This document shows, one piece after another, positions 8,216 to 17,989 of a DNA stretch of 44,983 nucleotides. The position numbers and the translations under genes are program-made. This DNA is from an uncultured Bacteroidota bacterium (GTDB taxonomy: Bacteria; Bacteroidota; Bacteroidia; Flavobacteriales_D; Sanyastnellaceae). The notes below the pieces were generated by a model. The model was not told the DNA's origin, made no database searches, and was given only the letters and a program-made list of their open reading frames with translations. Numbering within the stretch: the stretch's first letter is position 1; every line of letters begins with the position of its first letter. The DNA is taken from assembly GCA_903932685.1 (NCBI GenBank), contig CAIZGX010000059.1:1-44983 (forward strand). The letters are read 5' to 3'.

Positions 8216-9361
8216 TTAGATAGCATTTAATGCATTTGTTAAATCTTCAATCAAGTCTTCTGCGTCTTCAATTCCAACGCTTAATCTCAACAACGAATCG
8301 GTAATTCCGCTTTTTTCTCTTTCTGCTTTTGGAATAGATGCGTGAGTCATAGAGGCCGGGTGGCCAAGAAGAGACTCTACCCCACCGAGTGATTCAGCCA
8401 AAGAGAATACTTGAACGTTTTGAGCGAGTGTAGAAGCGTCTTCAAAACGATCACCTTTTAAACTGAATGAAATCATTCCGCCGAAATCGCGCATTTGTTT
8501 TTTCGCAACTTCATGATTCGGATGTGAAGGGAAACCAGGCCAGTAAACTTTTTCAACTTTAGGGTGGTTGGCTAAGAAGTTCGCGACTACAACGCCATTC
8601 GAGCAATGTCTTTCCATACGAACATGCAAAGTTTTCAACCCGCGTAACACCAAGAAACTGTCTTGAGGCCCAGGGGTAGCGCCACATGAATTCGCAATGA
8701 ATGCCAATTGCTCATATAAGTTGTCGTCGTTGGTGCACAAGGCGCCCATAACAACATCGCTGTGTCCGTTCAAATATTTAGTAGCGCTGTGCATAACAAT
8801 ATCCGCGTTCATGTCTAACGGATTTTGAAGGTATGGTGAAGCAAATGTGTTGTCTATGACAGAAATCAAATTGTGTTTTTTTGCCAACGCCACGCATCTT
8901 TCTATGTCTATGATTTTCATCATGGGGTTCGTTGGTGTTTCCACCCACAGCATTTTCGTTTTTGCATTTATAGTTTTTTCAAGCAAATCGAAATCATGCA
9001 TGTCTATGAAGTGAAATACAATTCCGTATTTTGCAAAAACCTTAGTGAACATGCGGTAGCTTCCACCGTATAAATCGTCGGTTGCAATCACTTCATCACC
9101 TGGAACAAGCAATTTGATAATTGCATCTGCGGCACCCATTCCACTTGAAAAACACAAACCGTATTTTGCGTTTTCCAATTCAGCCAAGCAACGCTCCAAT
9201 GCAACACGCGTAGGGTTTTTTCCACGCGCATAGGCATAGCCTTTGTGAACTCCTGGAGATTCCTGAACGTACGTTGAAGTCTGATAAATAGGAGTCATGA
9301 TGGCTCCTGTAGTTGGATCGGGCTCTTGTCCCGCGTGAATGGCTTTGGTTCCGAAACGCAT
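8216..9361 (-). CDS. Cystathionine gamma-synthase/gamma-lyase family PLP enzyme
   Basis: The 381-residue product belongs to the Cys/Met metabolism PLP-dependent family, which makes or splits cystathionine. The cofactor lysine lies in SATKYLNGHSDVV at residue 195. YGGSYRMF near residue 98 and the conserved SLGGVESLLGHPASMTHAS stretch with its glutamate fit the gamma-synthase/gamma-lyase branch rather than beta-lyase. Sequence alone does not separate synthase from lyase, so no gene symbol is given. ATG at 9361 (MRFGTKAIHAGQ) matches the family N-terminus; an upstream in-frame codon at 9400 would add 13 unlike residues. kmo follows after one base. Upstream, CTTG and TAAATTGC spaced by 18 bases (9376-9405) could be a weak promoter. 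Confidence 0.93.
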   Translation of the reverse strand: MRFGTKAIHAGQEPDPTTGAIMTPIYQTSTYVQESPGVHKGYAYARGKNPTRVALERCLAELENAKYGLCFSSGMGAADAIIKLLVPGDEVIATDDLYGGSYRMFTKVFAKYGIVFHFIDMHDFDLLEKTINAKTKMLWVETPTNPMMKIIDIERCVALAKKHNLISVIDNTFASPYLQNPLDMNADIVMHSATKYLNGHSDVVMGALCTNDDNLYEQLAFIANSCGATPGPQDSFLVLRGLKTLHVRMERHCSNGVVVANFLANHPKVEKVYWPGFPSHPNHEVAKKQMRDFGGMISFSLKGDRFEDASTLAQNVQVFSLAESLGGVESLLGHPASMTHASIPKAEREKSGITDSLLRLSVGIEDAEDLIEDLTNALNAI

Positions 9362-9414
9362 TGTAAAATTTTTCCGCAATTTACACCGAAGCGCCCACAA
9401 ACAAGCAGAACTAT

Positions 9415-10287
9415 TTACACGTTCTTTTCAATATACTTAATGATTTGTCCTGCTATATCAACACCAGTTGCAGATTCAATTCCTTCGAGGCCTGGAGAAG
9501 AGTTTACCTCGATAATTAGAGGACCTCTCTCACTGCGAAGCATATCAACTCCCGCAATGCCGAGTTTCATTGCATTGGCAGCTTTAATAGCAGCAATCTC
9601 TTCTTCAAGGGTAAGCTCAACAACTTTCGCGGTGCCGCCTCTATGAAGGTTGCTTCTGAATTCTCCTTCCTTCGCTGTGCGCACCATAGCACCAACAACA
9701 TGTCCATCAACTACAAAAGCACGAATATCTTCTCCGCGAGACTCTTTAATGAACTCTTGAACGATTACACGTGCCTTTAAACCGTTGAAGGCTTCGATTA
9801 CAGAAACCGCTGCTTTTTTATTTTCTGCCAGTACAACGCCTAAACCTTGTGTTCCTTCGAGAAGTTTAATAATAACGGGTGCTCCGCCGACTTCTCTCAG
9901 TGTGCGTTCAACGTCTTTTGAATAGTTGGTAAACACTGTTTTCGGAAGGCCTAACCCCGCACGAGATAAAATTTGTAAACTGCGCAGTTTGTCTCGGGAA
10001 CGGACCAAGGCTTGAGATTCCACAGCTGTAAAAACGTTCATCATTTCAAATTGACGAACAACTGCCGTTCCATAGAAAGTAACGGAAGCCCCAATACGCG
10101 GAATAACGGCATTTACACCCGTTATTTCTTCACCACGATAAAGCACTTTTGGTTTTCTTTTTTCAATCACTAAGTCGCATTTCGAGTGATCGATTACGCG
10201 AATTTCGTGGCCTCTTTTCTGAGCGGCCTCAACCAAACGTTTGGTGCTATAAAGCTTAACGTTTCTAGATAGTACAACTAAGTTCAT
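9415..10287 (-). CDS. rimK: RimK-type ATP-grasp ligase (ribosomal protein S6-glutamate ligase)
   Basis: The 290-residue ATP-grasp protein is close in length to E. coli RimK. It opens with the RimK N-terminal domain ([22 protein letters not shown]), followed by the ATP-grasp core: SRDKLRSLQ, the flexible loop [30 protein letters not shown], and the metal-binding end [14 protein letters not shown]. RimK adds glutamate residues to the C-terminus of ribosomal protein S6. Relatives ligate amino acids to other acceptors, so the substrate here is inferred. It lies upstream of the cystathionine-type gene with a 53-base gap and downstream of the polysaccharide operon with a 65-base gap, so it probably has its own promoter. 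No RimB-like protease or S6 gene is adjacent. Confidence 0.92.
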   Translation of the reverse strand: MNLVVLSRNVKLYSTKRLVEAAQKRGHEIRVIDHSKCDLVIEKRKPKVLYRGEEITGVNAVIPRIGASVTFYGTAVVRQFEMMNVFTAVESQALVRSRDKLRSLQILSRAGLGLPKTVFTNYSKDVERTLREVGGAPVIIKLLEGTQGLGVVLAENKKAAVSVIEAFNGLKARVIVQEFIKESRGEDIRAFVVDGHVVGAMVRTAKEGEFRSNLHRGGTAKVVELTLEEEIAAIKAANAMKLGIAGVDMLRSERGPLIIEVNSSPGLEGIESATGVDIAGQIIKYIEKNV

Positions 10288-10352
10288 GATGGAATTGTGT
10301 GCGGCAAATTAACAACCTTTCTTTAAAGTATTTGTTAATGAAATGTAATTTA

Positions 10353-11474
10353 TTATCCGAAGAGTGTTTTGTTTTGAGCAAGGGTTTCATTGGAGTTCAC
10401 GTGTTGTGATGCGTATTTCAAAGCACCTTCTGACCAAATTTGGTAATCCTCTTTCGATAAATTAAAAAAGAAGTCCAGTGATTCAGCGAGTTTCCCAGGA
10501 TTCAGTGAAGTTGTTTTTCCAGCGAATTGTTCTTCAAGGTTTTTCCAAGGGGTAGCATTTGAAATCGCGACAGGCGTGCCGAAACAGAGGGCTTCAGCAA
10601 TAGCATGACCGTAATTTTCTCCGCGTGAAGGCATAAAGAAGAGATGAGCTTTTTCATAAAAACCTTGCAGCTCATCTGGAGTTTTATGTCCGTGTAATGT
10701 AATTTGAATGGAAGAACTATCATTCGCAAACAGCTGAATGGCATTAACCAATTCTGAATTTTCTTTGAGACCTATGATGTCCCATTGCACCGCCTTATTG
10801 GGATTGCACTTGCGCGCGGCATCAAGCGCTTCGTAATAACCTTTTTCCGGACTTATTCTTCCAACCGTCAAAATTCGGAAAGGAACGGAAAGTTCTTTTT
10901 TTATTGAAGTTAACGCTGCATTGGAAATATTCGGTGCAATTCGAATGTTGGCTTTAGGGAACAGTTGAAGTATTTCTTCTTGCTCAATTTCACTGGTAGC
11001 ATGCCAGACAATGTTGCTGTATAAGTTTTTGAATTTAGCAAATAACAGAAATAACTTTTTCTTGAATCCTTTTTGTTTGATAGCGGCAGGTTTCAGCATT
11101 CCGCGTGGAGCTAAAAAAACCTGTCTACTCCAAAAATTCTTGCGGCAAACCTTTAACGGAAGCAATGTGAACTTCGGCGACCACATCGAGTTCAAATAAA
11201 TTCTATCGGGCTCAATTTCATTGTAAATTTTATAAATGAAATCTTCGTTCATTGAATCTTCATTCAAATAATACACTTGAATGTTATCTTGAAAACTGGG
11301 TTGCCAACTGTTTGAACGGACGTTATCATATGGACTTGAACTATTTAAGTCAGTATCTCTAGTAATGACGAAAAAGCAATCTGAACTGAATTTCATCATT
11401 GAAATCAACGATTGAATCGGCCCGCCAGCTTGCGATCCCGGATAAAACCAATCGGTGAATACCAATATTTTCAT
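10353..11474 (-). CDS. Glycosyltransferase, GT4-type
   Basis: The 373-residue product of the last gene in the polysaccharide operon is a GT-B fold retaining glycosyltransferase. The N-terminal domain begins MKILVFTDWFYPGSQAGGP, with the glycine loop for the acceptor and nucleotide sugar. The C-terminal domain has 'ILTVGRISPEKGYYEAL' near 215-231 and the EX7E signature ENYGHAIAE. Donor and acceptor cannot be read from the sequence. ATG at 11474 overlaps the asnB-like stop as ATGA; an upstream in-frame start at 11531 would add 19 residues before the natural MKILVF start. It is likely one of the enzymes assembling the repeat unit of the surface glycan. Confidence 0.9.
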   Translation of the reverse strand: MKILVFTDWFYPGSQAGGPIQSLISMMKFSSDCFFVITRDTDLNSSSPYDNVRSNSWQPSFQDNIQVYYLNEDSMNEDFIYKIYNEIEPDRIYLNSMWSPKFTLLPLKVCRKNFWSRQVFLAPRGMLKPAAIKQKGFKKKLFLLFAKFKNLYSNIVWHATSEIEQEEILQLFPKANIRIAPNISNAALTSIKKELSVPFRILTVGRISPEKGYYEALDAARKCNPNKAVQWDIIGLKENSELVNAIQLFANDSSSIQITLHGHKTPDELQGFYEKAHLFFMPSRGENYGHAIAEALCFGTPVAISNATPWKNLEEQFAGKTTSLNPGKLAESLDFFFNLSKEDYQIWSEGALKYASQHVNSNETLAQNKTLFG

Positions 11475-13324
11475 GACTCGAATGTAATACGATTGTTCTT
11501 CATCCAATGCCCTAAAACCGAAAGGTGCCAAAATGAAATAAATGACTTTTCCTCACTGTCCAGAACAAATTTACTCCATGCCTTTCGAAGCACCTCTTCG
11601 TTTATAACGTCTTGCTTATACAGTTCATTGAATCCTTCTTCTGTGAAATCACGCAACTCATTCTTCATCCAGACACTCCACGGCAAAGTGAATCCCATTT
11701 TCTTTCTGTTCACCACTTCGTGAGGAAGCAGATCGGCGAATGTCTCTGTAAGGAATTTTTTGGCTGAAGTAGGATTCTTCAAATTCGTGGAGAGGTGGGT
11801 TGCTAATTCAACGACTGTGTGATCTAAAAATGGCACTCGAATTTCCAGCGAATGTGCCATGCTCATTTGATCGCTATCGCGAAGCAAAACATGTTGCATG
11901 TATGATTCTATCTCTGCTGCTGAAACGCGATTCAGAAGTGGTGCATTTTTTTCAAAAATGAAATTGAAATTGTTTTCGATTTCGAAATGCTTAGTAGTCC
12001 TTGGTATTAATTCTCCGGCTTTCCAAACGTTTCTTACCAGTGGATAAGCGGAAGCCAAATTGGCTTTTTGCAATCCTAACATCTCTGCTTTTTTACGTAG
12101 AGATCTGCTGGAAGAAATAGCGTTTAGCGCTACAGAAGCAGATTTTCTGAGTGGGTAAGACAACTTTAGTATAAATGACTTTTCAATGCTTTGCATGTAT
12201 TGAAAAACAGGATAACCCGCGAATAATTCATCGCCGCCTAGTCCGGATATTGCAACTGTAATTCCTGCTTTCTTTGCGGCTTTCGAAACGGCATAGGTGT
12301 TCGGTCCATCGCCACTTGGAAAGTCTATTGAGGCTATTGCCGATGGAATGTCTTTTAGAAATTCATTTGCACTCAAATTAATTTCGTGATGATCTGTGCC
12401 GAATTTTTTTGCGACGAGCTGCGCATATTTTCGCTCGTCGAAGGCTTCTTCTTCAAATGAAATTTGAAACGTATTTATTTTTTCGGTTCGAATTTCACTC
12501 ATTAATCCAACAAGCAGAGAGGAGTCAATTCCTCCGCTCAAGAATGCTCCAAATGGAACGTCGGCGCGCATGTGCTGAGCAACAGATTCGCGAAGGGTGG
12601 AGCGCAGTAATTCTTGTGTATTCGTTTTATCTGACAGTTCGTATGAGGTGTCGTCTAACAGTCGATAATAGCAATGCTTGGTTGTTTCTTTTTTGTTGAA
12701 ATGCAGGTAATGTCCGGCCTCGAGTAATTGAACATTTTCAATCAATGTGTTCGGTGCACAAACCGTTTGTGTTTCAATGTACTCTTCAAGCGCAGTTCGA
12801 TTTAGTTTTCTAGGAATGAAATCGCTCGCGAGCAAAGCACGCAGCTCAGAGGCAATGAAACATCCATTTTTTTGCATCGAGTAATACAACGGCTTCATGC
12901 CGTAGCGGTCACGAACAACATAGGTCTCAGCGGTTTCAATGTTGTGAAGTACGAACGCAAACATACCCCTCAACTTTGGAAGACATTCAACACCATATTT
13001 CTGAAATAGCTCTAAAATAACTTCAGTATCGCTCTCGGTTTGAAAGTATACTCCTTGAAGTTCGTTCGCTTTCAATTCAACATAATTGTAGATCTCACCG
13101 TTGAATGCAACGACCCATTTTTTGTTGCGTGAAAGCATGGGTTGATTGGCAGAATTTTCCGGATCAATGATGGAAAGACGTCTATGACCTAACCCAATTT
13201 TCTCATTGATATAAATCCCATCTGCATCGGGTCCGCGATGGTGCATAGAGTTGTTCATGCAATCGAGAGTTTCTCGAATGCGATGGGTTTCTATCGGGTG
13301 AATTATGGCGCTTATCCCGCACAT
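11471..13324 (-). CDS. asnB: Asparagine synthetase-type glutamine amidotransferase
   Basis: The 617-residue product has the two-domain layout of glutamine-hydrolysing asparagine synthetase. Cys2 (MCGISAI) is the class II glutaminase nucleophile, with HHRGPDADG at about 28-36 and FNGEIYN at about 74-80. The ATP-pyrophosphatase loop SGGIDSS is at 263-269, with SGLGGDELFAGY further on. Such proteins placed inside O-antigen and capsule loci (the WbpS/WbtH type) are thought to amidate the carboxyl group of uronic acids rather than to make asparagine. That reading fits this locus, which also encodes enzymes for a diacetamido-uronic acid. The gene overlaps both neighbours, by 13 bases upstream and 4 downstream. 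The symbol names the family, not a proven substrate. Confidence 0.93.
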   Translation of the reverse strand: MCGISAIIHPIETHRIRETLDCMNNSMHHRGPDADGIYINEKIGLGHRRLSIIDPENSANQPMLSRNKKWVVAFNGEIYNYVELKANELQGVYFQTESDTEVILELFQKYGVECLPKLRGMFAFVLHNIETAETYVVRDRYGMKPLYYSMQKNGCFIASELRALLASDFIPRKLNRTALEEYIETQTVCAPNTLIENVQLLEAGHYLHFNKKETTKHCYYRLLDDTSYELSDKTNTQELLRSTLRESVAQHMRADVPFGAFLSGGIDSSLLVGLMSEIRTEKINTFQISFEEEAFDERKYAQLVAKKFGTDHHEINLSANEFLKDIPSAIASIDFPSGDGPNTYAVSKAAKKAGITVAISGLGGDELFAGYPVFQYMQSIEKSFILKLSYPLRKSASVALNAISSSRSLRKKAEMLGLQKANLASAYPLVRNVWKAGELIPRTTKHFEIENNFNFIFEKNAPLLNRVSAAEIESYMQHVLLRDSDQMSMAHSLEIRVPFLDHTVVELATHLSTNLKNPTSAKKFLTETFADLLPHEVVNRKKMGFTLPWSVWMKNELRDFTEEGFNELYKQDVINEEVLRKAWSKFVLDSEEKSFISFWHLSVLGHWMKNNRITFES

Positions 13325-14331
13325 GACAGTTCGAGCATTTTAGTGAATTGACTTACCCAAATATCTGATGAATATTTCCGAGCTATTTCTGCACTGTGAT
13401 TGCCCATTGCTTGAAGCGCATCGTGCGGCGCTGAGAATATTTTCAAAAGTTGAAGTTTCAATTCATATTTCGAATGAGGACTGAAGGAATAACCGTTAGT
13501 TCCTTCTACCAATAAATCTTGCTTTGCTCCTACTACGTTTGAGAGTATTAAGGGTTTGCCTAGTGTAGCCATTTCATGAACAACGACTCCCCAGGGCTCG
13601 TATAGGCTGGGTAGGACGAATACAGTGGCTTTTTCAAGTTTGATACTTAATTCTTTCGGCTGAATAAATCCATGATGAACAATTGCCTCATCTTCAATTC
13701 TATTTGGAAATAATTCCCCAGTTCCGGCAATATTCAAAGTCCAACCCGAACGTTCATTCGGTGGTATAGAAAGAAAAGATTCGCAAAGGAAATTAATGTT
13801 CTTATTTGGAATATATCTGGCAATGCACCAGAGCTCTTTGCTTTTAGTTAGAGCCTTCTGATTGTGGCGAAAAACATCTTCGCAAGTATAAAACCCACTT
13901 AAAGTGGTTTTCGTTGAAAACCCTAATTTATATGAAGTTTCAGATTGAGAATTCCCTGGTATGAAGGCGAACCGAAACAGTTTTTTGTATTTAAATCTGA
14001 AGTAAAAACTTCCTAGAACGAATTTCAAATTGCTTTGCCAAATGGTGTCGAAAGCCAAAGCTGTTGGTTTATTCAAGGCTTTTACCCAATCAATATATTC
14101 CGGGTCACTCCACCCGCTGCACAAAATAAAATTCGGGTTGAATTCAATTATTTTAGCTGAAGTTAATTCTGATTTTGATTCGAGTTGAATTGCAGCATTG
14201 AATTCCAAATTGAATGGAGCCTCTTTGTTAATGGGGTAATGCACCACAAGCAATAAATGATTCGCGGCGAGTTTATTCAAACACTCCAGTGTATAGCCGG
14301 CTAATTCTTTGTATAATATTAAAATCTTCAT
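13312..14331 (-). CDS. Glycosyltransferase, GT4-type
   Basis: The 339-residue product looks like a GT4-type retaining glycosyltransferase. The C-terminal domain carries SLYEPWGVVVHEMATLGKP, which holds the EX7E pattern (EPWGVVVHE) typical of the nucleotide-sugar site, followed by VVGAKQDLLVEGTNGYSF. The N-terminal half (MKILILYKELAGY) is divergent and somewhat short. It begins four bases before the upstream polymerase ends (ATGA overlap) and overlaps the asnB-like gene by 13 bases. It should act in the cytoplasm or at the inner membrane face on the growing lipid-linked glycan. Specificity is unknown. Confidence 0.88.
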   Translation of the reverse strand: MKILILYKELAGYTLECLNKLAANHLLLVVHYPINKEAPFNLEFNAAIQLESKSELTSAKIIEFNPNFILCSGWSDPEYIDWVKALNKPTALAFDTIWQSNLKFVLGSFYFRFKYKKLFRFAFIPGNSQSETSYKLGFSTKTTLSGFYTCEDVFRHNQKALTKSKELWCIARYIPNKNINFLCESFLSIPPNERSGWTLNIAGTGELFPNRIEDEAIVHHGFIQPKELSIKLEKATVFVLPSLYEPWGVVVHEMATLGKPLILSNVVGAKQDLLVEGTNGYSFSPHSKYELKLQLLKIFSAPHDALQAMGNHSAEIARKYSSDIWVSQFTKMLELSCAG

Positions 14332-15599
14332 GCGGCAGCTTCTAACTTGGCTTTGGCTTCTGCTTGCGCTGCAAGTTCAATCTTATTGTCTTTCGCCAAA
14401 TAGAAATAAATCCACAAGAAAAATGGAAACCCGTTAAGGAAATAGTGCCCCTGTCGAGCCAAGTACAGAATAATAATGAGTGCGATTCCATTTGACATCA
14501 CCCAATGTTCTTCAGAGGCTGATCTCTGCTTGAATATCCAGCACTTGAATAGTATGTAGAACATAACAGCCAAACCATAGATGCCCGTTTCAGACATTAA
14601 TCGCAATGCCATTGAATTTGCATCCATTTTATTGAACTCAATGTCAACTGCTCCTGCCAAATTGGTGAGCGAATATTTATCGAATGCCGTAGGATGTGAA
14701 CCAAGTCCTGTTCCAAAAAGCGGATGTACTTTAAAGTTCTCTATGGCGATGTGATAGTTGTTATACAAGACGAAACTTGAACCGTGTATGTCGTAACTCT
14801 TGTAGTTCTTTGTTTCGAACATAGTTATTGTTCCGTCTAGACGATCTGTAAACTCGGGTACGTTTTTGTATGCATAGTCGAAGGAGAATATGAATAGGGG
14901 AACGAAGATGATAGAGTACTTAACAATTCCTAGGTTTAACAAGAAAAGCACAATTGCAACGAAAATCCCTATAATTCCAAGGCTGGAGAAGGTAAGTAGG
15001 TATGCGATTATAATAACAATGCTGTGCCAACGTCTCATGAAAATTGTCTTTCTAGCAATGACGTTATAAAGTGAAGTGAAAAATGCTGGGCTAATAACAG
15101 CTGCGAAATAGGAGGGTTCAGAGAACACCGAATTCAATCTTAATCCTATACCCCCTTCTGTCAAACTCCATTTGTTAAAAATCCAATTGTAATTGTATCC
15201 GGCTGTGAAGCCAATAAAGTATGATAGCAATTGAAACATACCAATGAACGACACGATAAGGGCACCTGTAATGTAGTATTGGAAGAGCTCTTTTAATTTA
15301 AAATCGAATGCTTGTAATACATAGTGGTAGAATAGAACGGAAGCAAAAAAGCCAACAAATATTTTCGTGAACATGGTTGAAGTGTTCTGACCTGCCCCAA
15401 CAAAGACAATTCCGGAAATAAGCAAAGGAGAAAACAAGAGTACGGGCCAACGAGGCACTCCGAATTTGGCAAAGAAAATAGGGAAGAAAATAACAAAAGC
15501 GAGGTAACTTATATAGGCCTCAAATGGCTCTTTAAAAAATACGTACGACGATATGAAGATGGTTATGAAAATGGATATAACTGTAAACCATCTAAACAT
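14328..15599 (-). CDS. O-antigen polymerase/ligase family membrane protein (Wzy-like)
   Basis: The 423-residue product is strongly hydrophobic, with about ten or more predicted membrane segments. The 'NSVFSEPSYFAAVISP' stretch and the 'HPLFGTGLGSHPTAF' stretch in the large periplasmic loop are hallmarks of the O-antigen polymerase/ligase superfamily. In this locus it would join repeat units in the periplasm (Wzy), though a ligase role cannot be excluded. The C-terminus is an unusual charged alanine-rich tail (AAQAEAKAKLEAAA). It overlaps the upstream acyltransferase by 8 bases and the downstream glycosyltransferase by 4. Confidence 0.85.
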   Translation of the reverse strand: MFRWFTVISIFITIFISSYVFFKEPFEAYISYLAFVIFFPIFFAKFGVPRWPVLLFSPLLISGIVFVGAGQNTSTMFTKIFVGFFASVLFYHYVLQAFDFKLKELFQYYITGALIVSFIGMFQLLSYFIGFTAGYNYNWIFNKWSLTEGGIGLRLNSVFSEPSYFAAVISPAFFTSLYNVIARKTIFMRRWHSIVIIIAYLLTFSSLGIIGIFVAIVLFLLNLGIVKYSIIFVPLFIFSFDYAYKNVPEFTDRLDGTITMFETKNYKSYDIHGSSFVLYNNYHIAIENFKVHPLFGTGLGSHPTAFDKYSLTNLAGAVDIEFNKMDANSMALRLMSETGIYGLAVMFYILFKCWIFKQRSASEEHWVMSNGIALIIILYLARQGHYFLNGFPFFLWIYFYLAKDNKIELAAQAEAKAKLEAAA

Positions 15600-16821
15600 C
15601 TTCTTGGGCTATTTCGGTTGTTGGTTTGGGTTGTGCGTATTTGTCTTTCAAGCGAATGAAAGCTTTTTCAAAAATATGATAACTTAACGAAGATAAGGCC
15701 ACGGTGAGTAAGAATGAAATTCCGTAGAGTAGGATATGTTGTGGCGTAGTAATATCATTATCTAAGCCCATATATTTGTCGAGTGCATGAATAGTGAATA
15801 CAATACACATAACGTGAAACATATAGAATCCGTATGAAATTCTGCCGAGGTATTGCAGGGTCCTATTTTCAAATCGTAAAAACGACTTCTCATTACCAGC
15901 AACGTTCAAGATGATCACCAAGAATGACATGGAAAAAAGTAAGTGAAGGATATCTTCAAAGGGTGTTGGGATGAAGTAAATCAGAAGGGGTATTGAGATT
16001 AACGCAATAATTTGCGAAAGGGGTTTGTACACGAAGCTAAGTAGCTCTTCTTTTTTACTGAAAAGCATATAGGCTCCCAAGCCCCCTAGAGCCATACACT
16101 CAAGTTTAGACATGGCCAAGAACTTCTTTAAAACGATGAGATATTCGAATTTCACAAACGGAAAAGACAAAAGCAACAGTCCTTTCAAGGCTATAATGGT
16201 TCCGGTTATCCAAAGAATAGATTTTAGAACATTTCTGCTTTTGCGAATGAGTAAGGGCCAAAGGAGATAGAACTGTTCTTCCACGCCAATAGACCAGGAC
16301 TGTCCAATATTTGGAACGGCGGTTGTGAAAATGGAAAACGCTAGGTTTGGCATAAAAAAAGCGTAGAGCATGAGATTTCCCCAAAAATTCTGTTGAAAGA
16401 ATTTGTCTTGTCCGGGAACTGCGAAAAAATCGAGATAGGGAAGAGCAAAAAATCCAAGAATGAAAATTAAGTAGTACAAAGGCCAAATGCGAAGGGCTCT
16501 TCGTAAATAGAATTTCCTAATATCAATTGAATTGTTTTGTTCTTTTTCTCTTAGAAGCAAAAATGTAATGAGAAATCCACTTAAAACGAAAAAGAATACA
16601 ACCCCAAGCGCACTGCTATATGCAATGAGGGGAGAAAGAGCGTCTATTTCTTTCGCCATTACCGATTGGAAAACCGTGAACTTGGTTATTCTTTCTTCGG
16701 GATCAATCCAATGACTGCCAAATCCTGTGAATTTTTTAATTAATTCAACGTGCGTGAAGAAGACCGCAAGTGCAGCAAAAAATCGCAAACTATCAAGTCC
16801 CTTGAAATACTCTTTCTTCAC
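15592..16821 (-). CDS. Acyltransferase family 3 membrane protein (O-acetyltransferase-like)
   Basis: This is an integral membrane acyltransferase of about 409 residues. It begins with the family opening YFKGLDSLRFFAALAVFFTH, and GVVFFFVLSGFLITF, a basic arginine-rich segment (YLRRALRIWPLYY) and SWSIGVEEQFYLLWPL follow in the usual order. Such enzymes transfer acetyl or other acyl groups to sugars on surface glycans. The start is not certain. In-frame candidates are GTG at 16821 or 16824 and TTG at 16857; there is no ATG. GTG at 16821 leaves the usual three residues before YFKGLD and a 22-base gap to the upstream gene, so it is used here. The product ends in a hydrophilic tail overlapping the polymerase start by 8 bases. 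Confidence 0.88.
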   Translation of the reverse strand: MKKEYFKGLDSLRFFAALAVFFTHVELIKKFTGFGSHWIDPEERITKFTVFQSVMAKEIDALSPLIAYSSALGVVFFFVLSGFLITFLLLREKEQNNSIDIRKFYLRRALRIWPLYYLIFILGFFALPYLDFFAVPGQDKFFQQNFWGNLMLYAFFMPNLAFSIFTTAVPNIGQSWSIGVEEQFYLLWPLLIRKSRNVLKSILWITGTIIALKGLLLLSFPFVKFEYLIVLKKFLAMSKLECMALGGLGAYMLFSKKEELLSFVYKPLSQIIALISIPLLIYFIPTPFEDILHLLFSMSFLVIILNVAGNEKSFLRFENRTLQYLGRISYGFYMFHVMCIVFTIHALDKYMGLDNDITTPQHILLYGISFLLTVALSSLSYHIFEKAFIRLKDKYAQPKPTTEIAQEDV

Positions 16822-16843
16822 CACAAATATCTTTGCTGTGAAA

Positions 16844-17989
16844 TTAAGGCTTTTCAACCACGTGCTGAAAAGTTTCTATGGTTTTAGAAATAATTTTCGA
16901 CCAAATAAATTTCGATTGAATAGTTGTCATTGCATTTGCAGAAAGACATTCCACCTGCTCTGCGTTCAGTGAGAGAGCTGCTTCAATCGCACTTTTAATC
17001 GCGGAGGCGCTTTTTGGCTGAAATATTATTCCGTTGGTGGGTGTTACCAGCTCACACACTGCCCCAACGTCAGTAGCAAGCGAAACAAGGCCTCGACTCA
17101 TTCCCTCTAAAATAACATTGGGCATTCCCTCTGAATGAGAAGGAGTAATGAGAAAAGTATGCTCGTCAAAAATTTCATTCAATCCATTTACGTTTTTCAC
17201 CTCACCGTAATAACGAACATTCGCACGATTCAATTTTTTCGAAGGAGGAATTGCTCCGACAAATGAAATTTCTAATTCGGGCATGGATGCAACTACCTGC
17301 ATAAGTTCTTCAATTCCCTTTCTTCTTTCATATCGACCAACAAAAAGAAATTTTGAATTCACTGGAAGGTTTCTTTTCTCGAGCAAAGTGTTGTCGCTAA
17401 CAGCACCGGGAATAACTAATACTTTTGATTCAGGAATTCCAATACCATTCAAAAGTGAGGTGATTTTACCTCCATAAGAGATGCAGTAATCTGCTTGATT
17501 TAAGTTCCATTTTGCGGGTGACTTCAATAAGTATGCTTTCAGTCGTTCTGCGAATGAAGCTTGTTGTTGAAACATTTCCAAACCATGAAAATTCACCAAA
17601 ATTGGACCTGTTTTGACCGTGCGCTTAATTCGTTGCTGAAGCAAGTTCCATCCGCAGAATCCCTTTACATAAATTAAATCGAACGTATGAAGCTTGTCTT
17701 TAAGCAAAGTAGTAATTGCAAAAGAATATTGATAGGATTCCTTAATGTAATGTCCTGGCATGCCTGTAGATTCAGGGAATCTAAGGGTATGAATGGTTAA
17801 GTGTTTTGAATTTTCGAATAGTCTGTTCACTTCTTCATTTTTAGGAAGTGAACTTTTTCCGTAGACGCAATGAACAAGGGTTACCTCATGTTCAAGTTTC
17901 AACAGTTCATTACACAAATTGAAACTGTGTCGCTGCATTCCGCCAATGACGTATGGTGTAATACCATCGGTGAGCAAACAGATGTTCAT
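16844..17989 (-). CDS. Glycosyltransferase, GT4-type
   Basis: The 381-residue product has a complete GT4 pattern. The N-terminal MNICLLTDGITPYVIGGMQRHS carries the glycine-rich loop, 'FLFVGRYERRKGIEEL' marks the start of the C-terminal domain, and HSEGMPNVILEGMSRG holds the EX7E motif. It probably adds one sugar of the repeat unit from a nucleotide donor at the cytoplasmic membrane face. It begins inside the last codons of the upstream glycosyltransferase (ATGA overlap, 17986-17989). Sugar specificity is not readable. Confidence 0.92.
   Translation of the reverse strand: MNICLLTDGITPYVIGGMQRHSFNLCNELLKLEHEVTLVHCVYGKSSLPKNEEVNRLFENSKHLTIHTLRFPESTGMPGHYIKESYQYSFAITTLLKDKLHTFDLIYVKGFCGWNLLQQRIKRTVKTGPILVNFHGLEMFQQQASFAERLKAYLLKSPAKWNLNQADYCISYGGKITSLLNGIGIPESKVLVIPGAVSDNTLLEKRNLPVNSKFLFVGRYERRKGIEELMQVVASMPELEISFVGAIPPSKKLNRANVRYYGEVKNVNGLNEIFDEHTFLITPSHSEGMPNVILEGMSRGLVSLATDVGAVCELVTPTNGIIFQPKSASAIKSAIEAALSLNAEQVECLSANAMTTIQSKFIWSKIISKTIETFQHVVEKP

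Noticed and set aside
9362-9414. SAM riboswitch upstream of the cystathionine-type gene
   Set aside because: Only 53 bases separate it from rimK, too short for a full aptamer, and no matching paired elements were seen.
16106-16486. 126-residue minus-strand frame inside the acyltransferase gene
   Set aside because: It overlaps conserved acyltransferase motifs in another frame and resembles no known protein.
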